Made by a program: the position numbers and the translations under genes
DNA from: Gammaproteobacteria bacterium
GTDB lineage: Bacteria > Pseudomonadota > Gammaproteobacteria > Pseudomonadales > Pseudomonadaceae
Length of the DNA stretch: 64,000 nucleotides
Direction: 5' to 3'
NCBI GenBank assembly: GCA_018826895.1
Contig: JAHJYA010000082.1
Location: 62,001 to 126,000, forward strand
Notes under the pieces: generated by a model
Told to the model about the DNA's origin: nothing
The model's input: the letters and a program-made list of their open reading frames with translations, nothing else
The model's database searches: none
In this document: positions 55,089-64,000 of the stretch, one piece after another
Layout of the letters: every line of letters starts with the position of its first letter
Numbering within the stretch: position 1 is the first letter of the stretch

Positions 55089-55509
55089 ACTTCAGCTGTA
55101 CACGCAAGCGCCGGTGCTGCTCGGCCGGCAAGGCATCGCATGCGATGCACAGGCCACGACTAAAGCGCTCACCGGGAATACGAAAACGCAGCACCACGAC
55201 CCAGGGCAGTGCCAGGCTGTCGGGGCGCAGTTGCACCGCTAGCCAACCCTCCCCCTGACGCCAGAGTGCCCAACCCGCCTCAGTGCGACGCAGACCGAGA
55301 AAGGCCTGACGATGGCTAAGTAGCACATAGCGCGGCAGCACCCAAAGCGCATGAGCGAAGCACGCCGCCCACGCCAGAAAACGCCAACCTGGCGCAATAT
55401 CGATGAGCGCCACACTCAGCAACGCCAACCCCAGCGCAGTCAGATAAAGCACCAAGAGAATGGCTGACGGTCGCCAGCGACACTCGAACGGCTTACTTGG
55501 GCTGGACAC
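55057..55509 (-). CDS. ygfX: YgfX-family membrane protein
   Basis: A 150-residue protein with two TM helices at about 16-36 and 41-60, then a soluble tail ([29 protein letters not shown]). It matches the YgfX/CptA-like family encoded next to sdhE. In E. coli it was described as the toxin of a pair with SdhE, a claim that is debated. The start is probably a GTG at 55509, overlapping the end of sdhE by 17 bases; the ribosome site is weak. It overlaps the nadB tail. Confidence 0.8.
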   Translation of the reverse strand: MSSPSKPFECRWRPSAILLVLYLTALGLALLSVALIDIAPGWRFLAWAACFAHALWVLPRYVLLSHRQAFLGLRRTEAGWALWRQGEGWLAVQLRPDSLALPWVVVLRFRIPGERFSRGLCIACDALPAEQHRRLRVQLKFSRRRWAAAE

Positions 55510-55756
55510 GGTCCAGGATCATGCGAACCATGCGTTTGAGGTCGGCATCTTCCGGCTCACCGCGCTGCATGAACCAGCCGAACATGTCCTGGTCTTCACA
55601 CTCGAGCAGCTTGCGGTAGCGCTCACGGTCCTCGGCATCCAGCGTCGGGTAAACCTCTTTGACGAAGGGCACCAAAAGCACGTCCAGTTCCAGCATGCCG
55701 CGACGGCTATGCCAGAAAAGACGATTGAGTTCTGTTGTTTCGACTGTATCGACCAT
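55493..55756 (-). CDS. sdhE: FAD assembly factor SdhE (YgfY)
   Basis: Helps covalent attachment of FAD to succinate dehydrogenase and fumarate reductase. The 87-residue protein has the conserved [11 protein letters not shown] motif with the RGxxE core, then [21 protein letters not shown]. Start ATG at 55756 gives the standard length. It is followed by and overlaps ygfX. It stands divergent from ygfZ. Confidence 0.93.
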   Translation of the reverse strand: MVDTVETTELNRLFWHSRRGMLELDVLLVPFVKEVYPTLDAEDRERYRKLLECEDQDMFGWFMQRGEPEDADLKRMVRMILDRVQPK

Positions 55757-55900
55757 GACCGGCTCCTGCGAAAGGGCCGCCAGTATAGCGGCGAAAGGCG
55801 CCCCTGTTGACTTCTGCCTGCGCGAACACAGCGGCGCTGACAAGCAGGGAGCCGGGCTCTATGATGGGCGCCTGACTTTCCTCCGGTAAACCGCACTGCC

Positions 55901-56842
55901 ATGGTCGATAGCGCCTTTTTCTGCCCCCTCAGCCACGAGGGCATCCTTGCCGTCCGCGGCGTCGATGCGAGCAAATTCCTCCAGGGTCAGGTGACCTGCA
56001 ACCTCAATTACCTGAGCGCCAGCTACAGCAGCCTGGGCGCCCGCTGCACGCCCAAGGGCCGTATGCAGTCGAGCTTTCGTATCATCGCGATAGAGGACGG
56101 CTACCTGCTGGCCATGGATGCCGGGCTTGTGGCCAGCCAGTTGGCAGACCTGAAGAAATACGCGGTGTTCTCCAAGTCCACCTTGACCGACGCCAGCGCC
56201 GACTATGTGCGCTTTGGCCTGAACCAGGCAGATGAAGCGCTGGCAACCCTGGGCCTGCTATTACCCCAAGCCACGGGTAGCGTGGTGCTGGCCGAGGGCA
56301 TACGTGCCATACGCCTGGACGATGGTCGCTGCGAGCTTTGGGTCGCGGCCGAACGCGGTGCAGCCGTGCAAACGCAACTGGTTAGCCTGCTCAAGCAAGG
56401 CCCGCTCAATGATTGGCTGCTGACCCAGGTTCGCGCCGGGGTTGGTCAAGTATTCGAGCCGACCCGCGAGCTATTCATCCCGCAAATGCTCAATTTGCAG
56501 GCATTGGATGGGGTCAGCTTCAAGAAAGGCTGCTACACCGGTCAGGAAATCGTCGCGCGCATGCAGTACCTGGGCAAGCTCAAGCGCCGCCTATACCGCC
56601 TGCACCTGGCTGACGAGATATGCCCGGCGCCCGGCACGCCCCTATACTCGCCAGTACATGGCAGCGCGGTCGGCGAAGTGGTGCTGGCAGCCCAAGCTGG
56701 AAACACGGTCGAACTGCTGGCCGTCCTCCAGGAAGATGCCGTCAATGACGGACGCTTGCACCTGGGCACGCTCGACGGCCCGAGCCTGAGCCTGCTTGAC
56801 CTGCCCTACACCCTCGACTCCAACCGTGAAATTCAGCGCTGA
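55901..56842 (+). CDS. ygfZ: Folate-binding YgfZ family protein
   Basis: A 313-residue tetrahydrofolate-dependent protein that helps make or repair some Fe-S clusters. The signature KKGCYTGQEIVARMQYLGKLKRRLYRL contains the conserved cysteine. The N-terminal SHEGILAVRGVDASKFLQGQVTCNL matches the GcvT-like fold. It stands next to sdhE, as in many gammaproteobacteria. The function is that of the family. Confidence 0.93.
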   Translation: MVDSAFFCPLSHEGILAVRGVDASKFLQGQVTCNLNYLSASYSSLGARCTPKGRMQSSFRIIAIEDGYLLAMDAGLVASQLADLKKYAVFSKSTLTDASADYVRFGLNQADEALATLGLLLPQATGSVVLAEGIRAIRLDDGRCELWVAAERGAAVQTQLVSLLKQGPLNDWLLTQVRAGVGQVFEPTRELFIPQMLNLQALDGVSFKKGCYTGQEIVARMQYLGKLKRRLYRLHLADEICPAPGTPLYSPVHGSAVGEVVLAAQAGNTVELLAVLQEDAVNDGRLHLGTLDGPSLSLLDLPYTLDSNREIQR

Positions 56843-56878
56843 CTACACTCAACGCACGCACCTCAGCAGAGAAGCCCA

Positions 56879-57715
56879 ATGAGCAAGCTTGCCGAAAAAG
56901 TCCAACAGGAACTGATCCAGGCCATCGAAAACGATGACCTGGTGCTGCCAACGCTGCCCGAAGTGGCGTTGCGGGTCCGCGAAGCGGCGGAAGACCCGGA
57001 TATCGGCATTCCCCAGATCAGCAAAGTGATCGGCAACGACGCCGCCCTGACCGCGCGCATCATCAAGGTGGTCAACAGCCCACTGCTGCGCACCAATAAG
57101 GAAATCACCGATTTGCAGATGGCCGTTGCCCGCCTGGGCATCAATTACACCTGCAACCTGGCCACTGGTCTGGCCATGGAGCAGATGTTCCAGGCCACCA
57201 GCGATGTAGTGGATCGCAAGATGCGTGAAGTGTGGAACAAGAGCACGGAAATCGCCGGCATCTGCCACGTACTGTGCAAGCACTACACCCGCCTGATGCC
57301 CGACCAGGCCACCCTCGCCGGCCTGGTGCACCAGATTGGCGTGCTGCCGATCCTGACTTACGCCGAAGAGCACAACGAGTTACTGGCCGACTCGATCAGC
57401 CTCAACCACGTGATCGAGCAGATTCACCCGATCATCGGTGATCGAATTCTGCGCGCCTGGGAATTCCCTGAACTGATCGCCATGGTGCCGAGCCAATATC
57501 TCAACTTCCAGCGCGACAGCGCCAAGGTTGACTACGTGGATATCGTCCAGGTCGCCACACTGCAGAGCTTCCTCGGTAGCGAACACCCCTACACCCAGCT
57601 GGACTGGTCGAGCATCCCGGCGTTCAGCAAGCTGGGCCTGGACCCGAACGTGGACATGCAGGCCGATGAAGACCTGTCCAGCGCCATGGAAGCGGCCATG
57701 AATATGCTGCAGTAA
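56879..57715 (+). CDS. HDOD-domain protein
   Basis: A 278-residue protein made of one HDOD domain: LPTLPEVALRVREAAEDPDIGIPQISKVIGNDAALTARIIKVVNSPL, then ITDLQMAVARLG and GLVHQIGVLPIL. HDOD proteins are related to HD phosphohydrolases but usually lack the metal ligands, and act in signalling or stress regulation. No other domain is attached. It lies 36 bases after ygfZ and may be cotranscribed. The specific role is unknown. Confidence 0.9.
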   Translation: MSKLAEKVQQELIQAIENDDLVLPTLPEVALRVREAAEDPDIGIPQISKVIGNDAALTARIIKVVNSPLLRTNKEITDLQMAVARLGINYTCNLATGLAMEQMFQATSDVVDRKMREVWNKSTEIAGICHVLCKHYTRLMPDQATLAGLVHQIGVLPILTYAEEHNELLADSISLNHVIEQIHPIIGDRILRAWEFPELIAMVPSQYLNFQRDSAKVDYVDIVQVATLQSFLGSEHPYTQLDWSSIPAFSKLGLDPNVDMQADEDLSSAMEAAMNMLQ

Positions 57716-57744
57716 CAGCACGTAAGCGCTTTAGGGCGACCAGC

Positions 57745-59151
57745 TCAGGGCAGAGCGGCCGGCCTGTCCAGTGCAGTAAACGCCACCCGCACCAGCAGTC
57801 CGCTGGGCGCGGGCTGGTGCAGGGTGATCACCGCCTGATGGGCACGGCAGATCTCGCCGACAATGGCCAGCCCCAGCCCCGCGCCGTTGCCCTGGGCACT
57901 GCGCCGATAAAAGCGCTCGAAAACCTTCTCATGATCCTCTAGCGGAATGCCGGGACCGTCGTCCTGCACCTCAAGCACCGCCGGTGCGAGCACCCTCAGC
58001 ACCACATTGCCCCCCGCCGGGGTATGCGCCAAGGCATTGTCCAGCAGGTTGCACAGCAGCTCGTTGAGCAGCGTCGGTTCGCCATGCAGCCACACCGGCG
58101 CATCGGCTTCCAGGGCCAGAGCGATACCACGGGCATGGGCCAGAGGCGCCAGTGCCAACCCCAACTCCCGCGCCAATTGGCTGAGGTCCAGCGGTTGCGC
58201 TCCGCCCTCGGCAATTGCCCGTGCACCACTCTCGATACGCGCTAGCGAAAGCAACTGATTGGCCAGATGAGTCAGTCGATCGGTCTGCTGGGCCGCGCTT
58301 TCCAGGGTGCTGAGCCAGACCGCCGGCTGCTGATCGCGCCGTCCCAATTCGATCCGCGCCTTGAGCGCAGCCAGGGGGGTGCGCAGCTCATGGGAGGCAT
58401 CGGCAATAAATTGCGACTGCCGCTCGAACAGGCGCCGCAAGCGCGCATTGAACTGATTCAAGGCGTCGACCAGCGGGCGCAACTCGCGCGGCAGGCCTTC
58501 GTCGGGCAATGGCTGCAGATCATCACTGGTGCGCTCGGCCACACTGCGGCGCAGGCGCTCCAGTGGTCGTAAGCCGGCGCTGACTGCCAGCCACACCAAG
58601 CCAAGCGCACTGAGCGAAAGAAAGCCCATGCGCCACAGCGTACCCAGCAATAGCTCACGCGCCATGCGCTCCCGAGCGCCCTGGGTTTCGGCCACGCGAA
58701 TCTGCGCGATGCCATTGAGCTGCGGCTCGCTGACCGGCTGCAGCAGGTTGACCACTCGCACGCCCTGATCGCGGTACTCGGCATCGTAAAAATGCGCCAG
58801 CGCCGGGTAATCATTGGTCCGCGGCGTATCGGGTGGTGGTGCGGGCAGGTCTTCATAGCCGGACACCAGCGCGCCCTTGAGATCCAGCACCTGGTAGTAG
58901 ATGCGCCCAGCACTGTCATAGGCGAAGGTATCGAGGGCCACGTAAGGCACGTTGGCGCTCAGCCGCTCGCCCGTGGCATAGAGGCCATCGGCAATGGCCC
59001 GTGCGGACGCCAGTAGGGTTCGATCGTAAGCGGTATCGGCGGCGCGACGCGCACTCCAGTAGGCGCTGAGACTGCTGACCACCAGAATCACCGTCAACAA
59101 CAGTGCCAGGCGCCGCAGCAGGCGTCCGCGCAGGCTGCCCGGCTCAGCCAT
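57745..59151 (-). CDS. tctE: Sensor histidine kinase TctE
   Basis: A 468-residue membrane kinase with two TM helices at about 15-35 and 175-195 and a periplasmic sensor between (2CSK-N type). The HisKA domain carries the phosphorylated His in IADASHELRTPLAALKARIEL, and the ATPase domain shows ELLCNLLDNALAHTP and DDGPGIPLEDHEKVFERFYR. It pairs with TctD and probably senses tricarboxylates. The ATG at 59151 lies inside the end of tctD (8-base overlap), so the two are coupled. Confidence 0.92.
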   Translation of the reverse strand: MAEPGSLRGRLLRRLALLLTVILVVSSLSAYWSARRAADTAYDRTLLASARAIADGLYATGERLSANVPYVALDTFAYDSAGRIYYQVLDLKGALVSGYEDLPAPPPDTPRTNDYPALAHFYDAEYRDQGVRVVNLLQPVSEPQLNGIAQIRVAETQGARERMARELLLGTLWRMGFLSLSALGLVWLAVSAGLRPLERLRRSVAERTSDDLQPLPDEGLPRELRPLVDALNQFNARLRRLFERQSQFIADASHELRTPLAALKARIELGRRDQQPAVWLSTLESAAQQTDRLTHLANQLLSLARIESGARAIAEGGAQPLDLSQLARELGLALAPLAHARGIALALEADAPVWLHGEPTLLNELLCNLLDNALAHTPAGGNVVLRVLAPAVLEVQDDGPGIPLEDHEKVFERFYRRSAQGNGAGLGLAIVGEICRAHQAVITLHQPAPSGLLVRVAFTALDRPAALP

Positions 59152-59812
59152 CGCTGGCTTCCAGCAGGTAACCCAGGCCGCGGAAGGTGACGATGCGCAC
59201 ACCACCTTCGAGCTTCTTGCGCAGGCGATGAATATAGATTTCGATGGCGTCGGAGCTGGCATTCTCATCAAGGCCGAACACCTGAGCGGCCAGTTGCTCC
59301 TTGCTCATCACGCGCCCAGGCCGGGCGATCATCGCTTCCAGCACTGCCTGCTCGCGCGAGGTCAGGTTGAGCGCCTCACCGTCGAGGCTGAAGCGCCGCG
59401 TCCCCAGGTCATACACCAACGGACCACAGCGCTGTTGCTGCTCACCGCCCAGCACACTGCGACGCAGCAACGCCTTGACCCGCGCTTCCAGCTCACTCAG
59501 TTCGAAGGGTTTGGCCAGGTAATCGTCAGCCCCCAGGTTAAGGCCATGCACACGGTCCTTGACCTCGCCGCGGGCCGTGAGCATCAACACCGGCAGAGTC
59601 TTGCCGCGCTCACGCAAACGCGCCAGCACCTGGAAACCATCCATACGCGGCAGGCCAATGTCGAGAACGGCCAGTGCGTACTCCTCGCTACTCAAGGCCA
59701 GATCCGCGGCCACTCCATCGTGCAGCACATCGACCGTCAGGCCCGACGCGCGCAAGGCCTGCGCCACACTTTCCGCCAGTTGCGGATGATCTTCGACCAG
59801 CAGAACTCGCAC
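59144..59812 (-). CDS. tctD: OmpR-family response regulator TctD
   Basis: A 222-residue response regulator. The receiver domain (MRVLLVEDHPQLAESV, phosphorylation Asp in AVLDIGLPRMDGF, K in LAKPFE) is joined to an OmpR-type winged helix (LTSREQAVLEAMIARPGRVMSKEQLAAQVFG). It probably controls the divergent opdH-tctCBA genes in response to citrate-type acids. The start is a GTG at 59812, with GGAGG five bases before it; it matches homologues better than the GTGs upstream. Confidence 0.9.
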   Translation of the reverse strand: MRVLLVEDHPQLAESVAQALRASGLTVDVLHDGVAADLALSSEEYALAVLDIGLPRMDGFQVLARLRERGKTLPVLMLTARGEVKDRVHGLNLGADDYLAKPFELSELEARVKALLRRSVLGGEQQQRCGPLVYDLGTRRFSLDGEALNLTSREQAVLEAMIARPGRVMSKEQLAAQVFGLDENASSDAIEIYIHRLRKKLEGGVRIVTFRGLGYLLEASDG

Positions 59813-59932
59813 TGCCACCTCCACTTGAACAGCGGGACCGGATCAGGCCCCCGGCGCCGCCCATGCTGCGCGCGGGGAAGTTTACAGCGAGCCAGCCAGA
59901 TGCGCTGATTTTGCTGCAGGGCCCTGTAAAAA

Positions 59933-59964
59933 CTTTCAACACCTGAAAGCTTGGCGAAAGCTTG
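59933..59964. promoter_or_regulatory. Candidate TctD binding region
   Basis: CTTTCA (59933-59938) and TGAAAG (59944-59949) form an inverted pair. GAAAGCTTG is repeated directly at 59945-59953 and 59956-59964, an 11-base period typical of OmpR-family tandem sites. It lies about 100 bases before opdH and about 120 bases from tctD, in the divergent gap. Binding is inferred. Confidence 0.5.
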
Positions 59965-60063
59965 CCCATCTAGCATCCGCAACAGGATGGCTCGATCCAT
60001 CCACCAAAACGGCTCGTACAGTGGTGTGCAGCCGTGACAAAAACAACAATTGGAGACCACACG

Positions 60064-61329
60064 ATGCCTATCGCATCTCGCCAGGCGCTGTCGCCTGCTC
60101 ACCTGCTCAGCCTTGCTGTATCGACTGCCCTGCTCGCACCCTCGGCACACGCCGCCTTCATCGAAGACAGCTCGGCCAACCTGACTGCCACCAACATCTA
60201 CCTCAATCGCGACTTTCGTCAGTTCGACGGCCAGAACAAGCGCGAAGAATGGGGTCAAGGTTTTCTGCTCGACCTTAAATCCGGTTACACCGAAGGCACC
60301 GTCGGTTTCGGCCTCGATGCCATGGGCATGCTCGGTCTCAAGCTCGACTCGGGCAAGGGTCGCACAGGCACGGACCTGCTGCCGGTACACGACGACGGCC
60401 GCTCCGCCGACGAGTTCAGTCGCCTGGGCATGACCGCCAAGGTCAAGGTTTCCAATACCGAATTACGTTATGGCTCGCACGTACCCGAGCTGCCGGTCGT
60501 CAAAGCCAGCGACAGCCGTCTGATGCCGCAAGTATTCGAGGGCGGGCTGCTGAGCTCCGCCGAACTGGAAGGTCTTACTTTGACTGGCGGACGCCTGGAC
60601 AAGGTCATCGACCGCGCCTCGACCAACTCCGAAGACCTCGTGCTCAACAGCAAAAACAGTCGCTTCGCAGGCGGTATCACAGCCGACCACCTCGACCTGG
60701 CAGGCTTCGACTACAAGATTGCCAAGGGCCTGACCGGGCGCTACTACTTCGCCGATCTGGACGATATCTACCGCCAGCATTTCTTCGGCCTGCAAACCAG
60801 CCACGCCCTGGGCGCCGGCACCCTGTCCTCCGACCTGCGCCTGATGATCAGCAATGACAGCGGCGCAGCCAACGCCGGCAAGATCGACAACCGCGCCCTC
60901 AACGGCATGGTCAGCTATGCCATCAGCGGGCACAAATTCGGCCTGGGCTACCAGCGCATGAGCGGCGATACCGGCTATGCCTACATCGACGGCAGCGACC
61001 CGTTCCTGGTCAACTTCGTGCAGATCAACGACTTCGCCAACGCCGACGAGCGCTCCTGGCAGGCGCGTTACGACTTCGACTTTGCCAAGGTCGGTGTGCC
61101 CGGCTTGAGCTTTATGACCCGCTATATCCGCGGTGACGACGCTGAAATTGCCAACAGCACGCGCACCGGCGGTGAATGGGAACGCAACATTGAGGTCAAG
61201 TACGTGGTACAGAGCGGCCCGCTCAAAGATGTGTACGTGCGTCTACGCAACGCCAGCTTGCGCTCCGACTTCGCTCGCGATGCAGATGAAAACCGCATCA
61301 TCGTCGGCTACAGCCTGGCGATCTGGTAA
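60064..61329 (+). CDS. opdH: OprD-family porin OpdH (tricarboxylate uptake)
   Basis: A 421-residue outer-membrane porin of the OprD family, with signal peptide ending at SAHA and an N-terminal FIEDSSANLTATNIYLNRDFR typical of the family. A C-terminal aromatic (LAIW) ends the barrel. The position beside tctC and divergent from tctDE matches P. aeruginosa opdH, the cis-aconitate/tricarboxylate porin. ATG at 60064 has GGAG eight bases upstream. It is the first gene of the transport operon. Confidence 0.88.
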   Translation: MPIASRQALSPAHLLSLAVSTALLAPSAHAAFIEDSSANLTATNIYLNRDFRQFDGQNKREEWGQGFLLDLKSGYTEGTVGFGLDAMGMLGLKLDSGKGRTGTDLLPVHDDGRSADEFSRLGMTAKVKVSNTELRYGSHVPELPVVKASDSRLMPQVFEGGLLSSAELEGLTLTGGRLDKVIDRASTNSEDLVLNSKNSRFAGGITADHLDLAGFDYKIAKGLTGRYYFADLDDIYRQHFFGLQTSHALGAGTLSSDLRLMISNDSGAANAGKIDNRALNGMVSYAISGHKFGLGYQRMSGDTGYAYIDGSDPFLVNFVQINDFANADERSWQARYDFDFAKVGVPGLSFMTRYIRGDDAEIANSTRTGGEWERNIEVKYVVQSGPLKDVYVRLRNASLRSDFARDADENRIIVGYSLAIW

Positions 61330-61358
61330 CCCACAATAAGAACCCAGAGGAATCAACC

Positions 61359-62339
61359 ATGCACATTGCTTTCAGCCGTATCGCCCTGGCTACCGCCTGC
61401 CTCGCCTTCGCGGGTCAGTTGCTGGCAGCCGAACCCAAGCGTCCCGAATGCATCGCCCCGGCCAAGCCAGGCGGTGGCTTCGACCTAACCTGCAAACTGG
61501 CCCAGAGCGGCCTGAAAGATGAAGGCCTGCTCAAGGCCCCGATGCGCGTCACCTACATGCCCGGCGGTGTCGGCGCAGTGGCCTACAACGCCGTGGTCGC
61601 CCAGCGCGCAGATGACCCGGGCACCATCACCGCGTTTTCCAGTGGCTCACTGCTGAACCTGGCCCAGGGCAAGTTCGGTCGCTACGACGAAAACGCCGTA
61701 CGCTGGCTGGCCGCCGTTGGTACCGACTACGGCGCGATTACCGTACGTGCCGACTCGCCCTACCAAAACCTCGACGACCTGATCCAGGCACTGAAGAAAG
61801 ACCCGTCGAGCATCGTCTTCGGCGCTGGCGCCACCATCGGTGGCCAGGACTGGATGCAGACTGCGCTGATTGCTCGCCTCGCCGGTATCGATCCGAAAAA
61901 CCTGCGTTATGTCGCCTTTGAAGGCGGCGGCGAAACCCTCACCGCCATGCTCGGCGGCCACGTACAGGTCACCAGCAGCGGTCTGGGCGAAGTCACCCCG
62001 CAACTGGAAGCGAAAAAAGTGCGCATCCTCGCCGTGCTTTCCGACGAGCGCCTGCCCGGCAAACTGGCAGAAATCCCCACCGCCAAGGAACAGGGTTACG
62101 ACATCACCTGGCCGGTGATCCGCGGCTTCTACATGGGCCCGGAGGTCAGCGACGAGCAGTTCAACTGGTGGAAGCAGCAGTTCGACACAATGCTGGCCAG
62201 CGAGGATTTCGCCAAGATGCGCGAGCAACGTGACCTGCTGCCATTGTCAGTCACCGGTGATGACCTCAATGCCCTGGTGTTAAAGCAGGTCGCTGAGTAC
62301 AAGACCCTGGCCGCAGAATTTGGCCTGATGCAGCAATAA
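61359..62339 (+). CDS. tctC: Tricarboxylate-binding protein TctC
   Basis: A 326-residue periplasmic binding protein with signal peptide ending LLAAEP. The TctC/Bug fold is shown by CIAPAKPGGGFDLTCKLAQ, YMPGGVGAVAYN and FEGGGETLTAMLGGHVQV. It captures citrate or related acids for the TctAB permease. SD AGAGGAA precedes the ATG. It follows opdH by 29 bases and leads into tctB. Confidence 0.93.
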   Translation: MHIAFSRIALATACLAFAGQLLAAEPKRPECIAPAKPGGGFDLTCKLAQSGLKDEGLLKAPMRVTYMPGGVGAVAYNAVVAQRADDPGTITAFSSGSLLNLAQGKFGRYDENAVRWLAAVGTDYGAITVRADSPYQNLDDLIQALKKDPSSIVFGAGATIGGQDWMQTALIARLAGIDPKNLRYVAFEGGGETLTAMLGGHVQVTSSGLGEVTPQLEAKKVRILAVLSDERLPGKLAEIPTAKEQGYDITWPVIRGFYMGPEVSDEQFNWWKQQFDTMLASEDFAKMREQRDLLPLSVTGDDLNALVLKQVAEYKTLAAEFGLMQQ

Positions 62340-62429
62340 GTGCATCGCAGGTCAGTCGTCACTCGACGTCTGACCTGCACTGCGGGCGGCCTGCCGCTCG
62401 ACCCTGTCCCTACGCAAGAGACCATTGCT

Positions 62430-62873
62430 ATGTACGTTCGCCTGTTCGCTGCGATCTGGCTGCTGTTTTGCGCCTGCCTCGCAGTCATCGCCTGGGGTTT
62501 CCAAGCCCCCTTCGCCTATGACCCGGTCGGCCCACGGGCTTACCCGCTGCTGCTGCTCGCACTGATGGCAGCTGGTTCCGCCTGGTTGGTCTTCAAGCCC
62601 GGTGAGGCTGTGGAAATGCTCAGCCGCCGCGCGCTGCAGCGTGCAGGCCTGTGCATTCTCACCCTGCTGGCCTACGCCGTCCTGTTTGAGCCTCTGGGCT
62701 TCATTCTGAGCACTGCGCTGGCGACCTTCGTTCTCGGCCTGCTGTTCACTGGCCGCGTGCTGCCTTGCCTGGTCAGCGGTGTACTGATGGGCGTGCTGCT
62801 GTATGCCCTGTTCGATTATGCGCTCGACGTACCACTGCCTTTGGGCGTGTTCGAAGCGTTGGTGGAGAGCTGA
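62430..62873 (+). CDS. tctB: Tripartite tricarboxylate transporter small subunit TctB
   Basis: A 147-residue inner-membrane protein with about four TM helices (WLLFCACLAVIAWGF, YPLLLLALMAAGSAWLVF, CILTLLAYAVLFEPLGFILS, VSGVLMGVLLYALFDYAL). It forms the small subunit of the TTT transporter with TctA. The start at 62430 is the first ATG giving a membrane-type N-terminus; earlier in-frame residues are polar and unlike TctB. It is separated from tctA by one base. Confidence 0.88.
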   Translation: MYVRLFAAIWLLFCACLAVIAWGFQAPFAYDPVGPRAYPLLLLALMAAGSAWLVFKPGEAVEMLSRRALQRAGLCILTLLAYAVLFEPLGFILSTALATFVLGLLFTGRVLPCLVSGVLMGVLLYALFDYALDVPLPLGVFEALVES

Positions 62874-62874
62874 G

Positions 62875-64000
62875 ATGGAAACTTTACATTTTCTGATGCA
62901 GGGCTTTGATGTTGCCACCCGGCCGACCAACCTGCTGGTCGCGCTGTTCGGTGCCTTCGTCGGCACCATCGTCGGTTTGCTGCCGGGTCTGGGCCCAATC
63001 AACGGCGTTGCTCTGCTGCTGCCGCTGGCTTTTGCCCTTGGCCTGCCGCCGGAGACCGCACTGATTCTGCTCGCTGCCGTGTACCTGGGCTGCGAGTACG
63101 GCGGGCGTATTTCCGCCATTTTGCTCAACGTCCCCGGTGATGCCGCCGCGGTCATGACCACCCTCGACGGCTACCCGCTGGCCCGCCAGGGCAAAGCAGG
63201 CATCGCCCTGTCGCTGTCGGCGGTCAGTTCCTTCACCGGCAGCATGATCGCCACCTGCGGCGTAGTGCTGTTCGCGCCGATCCTGGCGAAATGGGCGGTT
63301 GCCTTCGGTCCGGCCGAATACTTCGTGCTGATGGTCTTCGCGATTGCCTGCCTGGGTGGGATGGTCGGTGACAAACCGGTCAAGACCCTGCTCTCGGCGC
63401 TGATCGGCCTGGCCCTGGCCACCGTCGGGGTCGACTCCACTACCGGGGTTTACCGCTTCACGTTCGACAGTGTCAGCCTGTCTGATGGCATCCAGTTCGT
63501 CATCGTGGTGATCGGTTTCTTCAGTGTCAGCGAAATTCTCCTGATGCTGGAAAACACCCACAACGGCCAGAAGGCAGTCAAGGCCAGCGGCCGCGTGCTG
63601 TTCAACTTCAAGGAATACTGCTTCACCTTCTGGACCATGATTCGCAGCTCGATCGCCGGCTTCATCATCGGTGTACTGCCGGGCGCCGGCGCAACCATTG
63701 CCAGCGCCATGACCTACATGACTGAAAAACGTCTGGCCGGTGAGAGTGGCAAGTTCGGTGAAGGCGACCTGCGTGGTTTGGCCGCTCCCGAGTCGGCCAA
63801 CAATGCCTCGGCATGCGGCTCGCTGATCCCGATGCTGACCCTCGGCGTGCCAGGTTCGGGTACCACCGCAGTGATGATCGGCGCGCTGACGCTGTACAAC
63901 ATCACCCCCGGTCCGCTGTTGTTCGAGCAGCAACCGGACGTGGTCTGGGGCCTGATCGCCTCGCTGTTTATCGGCAACGTGATCCTGCTGGTGATGAACA
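62875..64000 (+). CDS. tctA: Tripartite tricarboxylate transporter large subunit TctA (partial)
   Basis: The large permease subunit, cut by the window end after 375 codons (normal length about 500). Visible features are METLHFLMQGFDVATRPTNL at the start, GTIVGLLPGLGPINGVALLLPLAF with the family's G-rich motif, YLGCEYGGRISAILLNVPGDAAAVMTTLDG, and the second repeat GFIIGVLPGAGATIASAMTY with LTLGVPGSGTTAVMIGAL. The duplicated motifs match the two-fold repeat of TctA. The start ATG follows the tctB stop by one base. Confidence 0.95.
   Translation, partial: METLHFLMQGFDVATRPTNLLVALFGAFVGTIVGLLPGLGPINGVALLLPLAFALGLPPETALILLAAVYLGCEYGGRISAILLNVPGDAAAVMTTLDGYPLARQGKAGIALSLSAVSSFTGSMIATCGVVLFAPILAKWAVAFGPAEYFVLMVFAIACLGGMVGDKPVKTLLSALIGLALATVGVDSTTGVYRFTFDSVSLSDGIQFVIVVIGFFSVSEILLMLENTHNGQKAVKASGRVLFNFKEYCFTFWTMIRSSIAGFIIGVLPGAGATIASAMTYMTEKRLAGESGKFGEGDLRGLAAPESANNASACGSLIPMLTLGVPGSGTTAVMIGALTLYNITPGPLLFEQQPDVVWGLIASLFIGNVILLVMN

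Overview
The window is a stretch of chromosome from a Pseudomonas-type gammaproteobacterium. It is GC-rich, densely coded and uses several GTG starts. It carries a complete algU-mucA-mucB-mucC-mucD locus followed by lepA-lepB-rnc-era-recO-pdxJ, the divergent tct (tricarboxylate) loci, nadB, and putA/putP of the short, P. aeruginosa type. From memory of the PAO1 gene order, much of 13-64 kb follows PA0752-PA0783 in order (tctABC-opdH-tctDE ... nadB-algU-muc-lepAB-rnc-era-recO-pdxJ ... icp-asrA-pruR ... putA-putP), with two stretches of other genes set into it. No phage, IS transposase, CRISPR array, rRNA or tRNA gene was seen.

Layout. 0-6.2 kb: glpD behind GlpR-like operator sequence, an exported alpha/beta hydrolase, and the divergent metE/metR pair. 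6.3-11.6 kb: an apparent four-gene operon of a TetR regulator, an RND periplasmic adaptor, an RND pump and a small cupin. 11.7-18.05 kb: an aldo/keto reductase, a VF530-type small protein, putP and putA, all on the minus strand. 18.05-18.67 kb: about 620 bases without a gene, holding a 168-bp palindromic element and a BIME-type repeat.

18.7-35.3 kb is the most accessory-looking part. It holds an rRNA-methyltransferase-like gene; a lipocalin-like lipoprotein (AttH type) with an FtsX-type ABC transporter; a 1617-residue hybrid sensor kinase; a UvrD-like helicase; and a tightly coupled four-gene unit of cupredoxin-like protein, HAMP/GGDEF/EAL protein, DUF3034 outer-membrane protein and exported lipoprotein hemoglobin. 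This block lies between putA and the likely activator of the put genes, pruR.

35.4-39.2 kb: pruR, divergent from asrA (a Lon-family protease with a good sigma-32 promoter), then the cysteine-protease inhibitor icp. 39.5-42.5 kb: cmoA-cmoB (tRNA wobble uridine modification), a 91-residue protein of unknown function and a divergent LysR regulator. 42.6-53.1 kb: one long run of minus-strand housekeeping and envelope-stress genes, with overlaps within recO-pdxJ, rnc-era and mucB-mucC. algU has a consensus autoregulated promoter and mucA appears full length, so the alginate/envelope-stress switch looks wild type. 53.5-57.7 kb: nadB, ygfX-sdhE, ygfZ and an HDOD gene. 57.7-64 kb: the TctD/TctE two-component system, divergent from the porin opdH and the tripartite tricarboxylate transporter tctCBA (tctA runs off the end).

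The best candidate for a little-described system is the four-gene unit at 31.0-35.3 kb. It couples a c-di-GMP phosphodiesterase, whose GGDEF motif is degenerate, to exported copper-type and heme-type proteins. Functional links there are inferred from gene order and motifs only.
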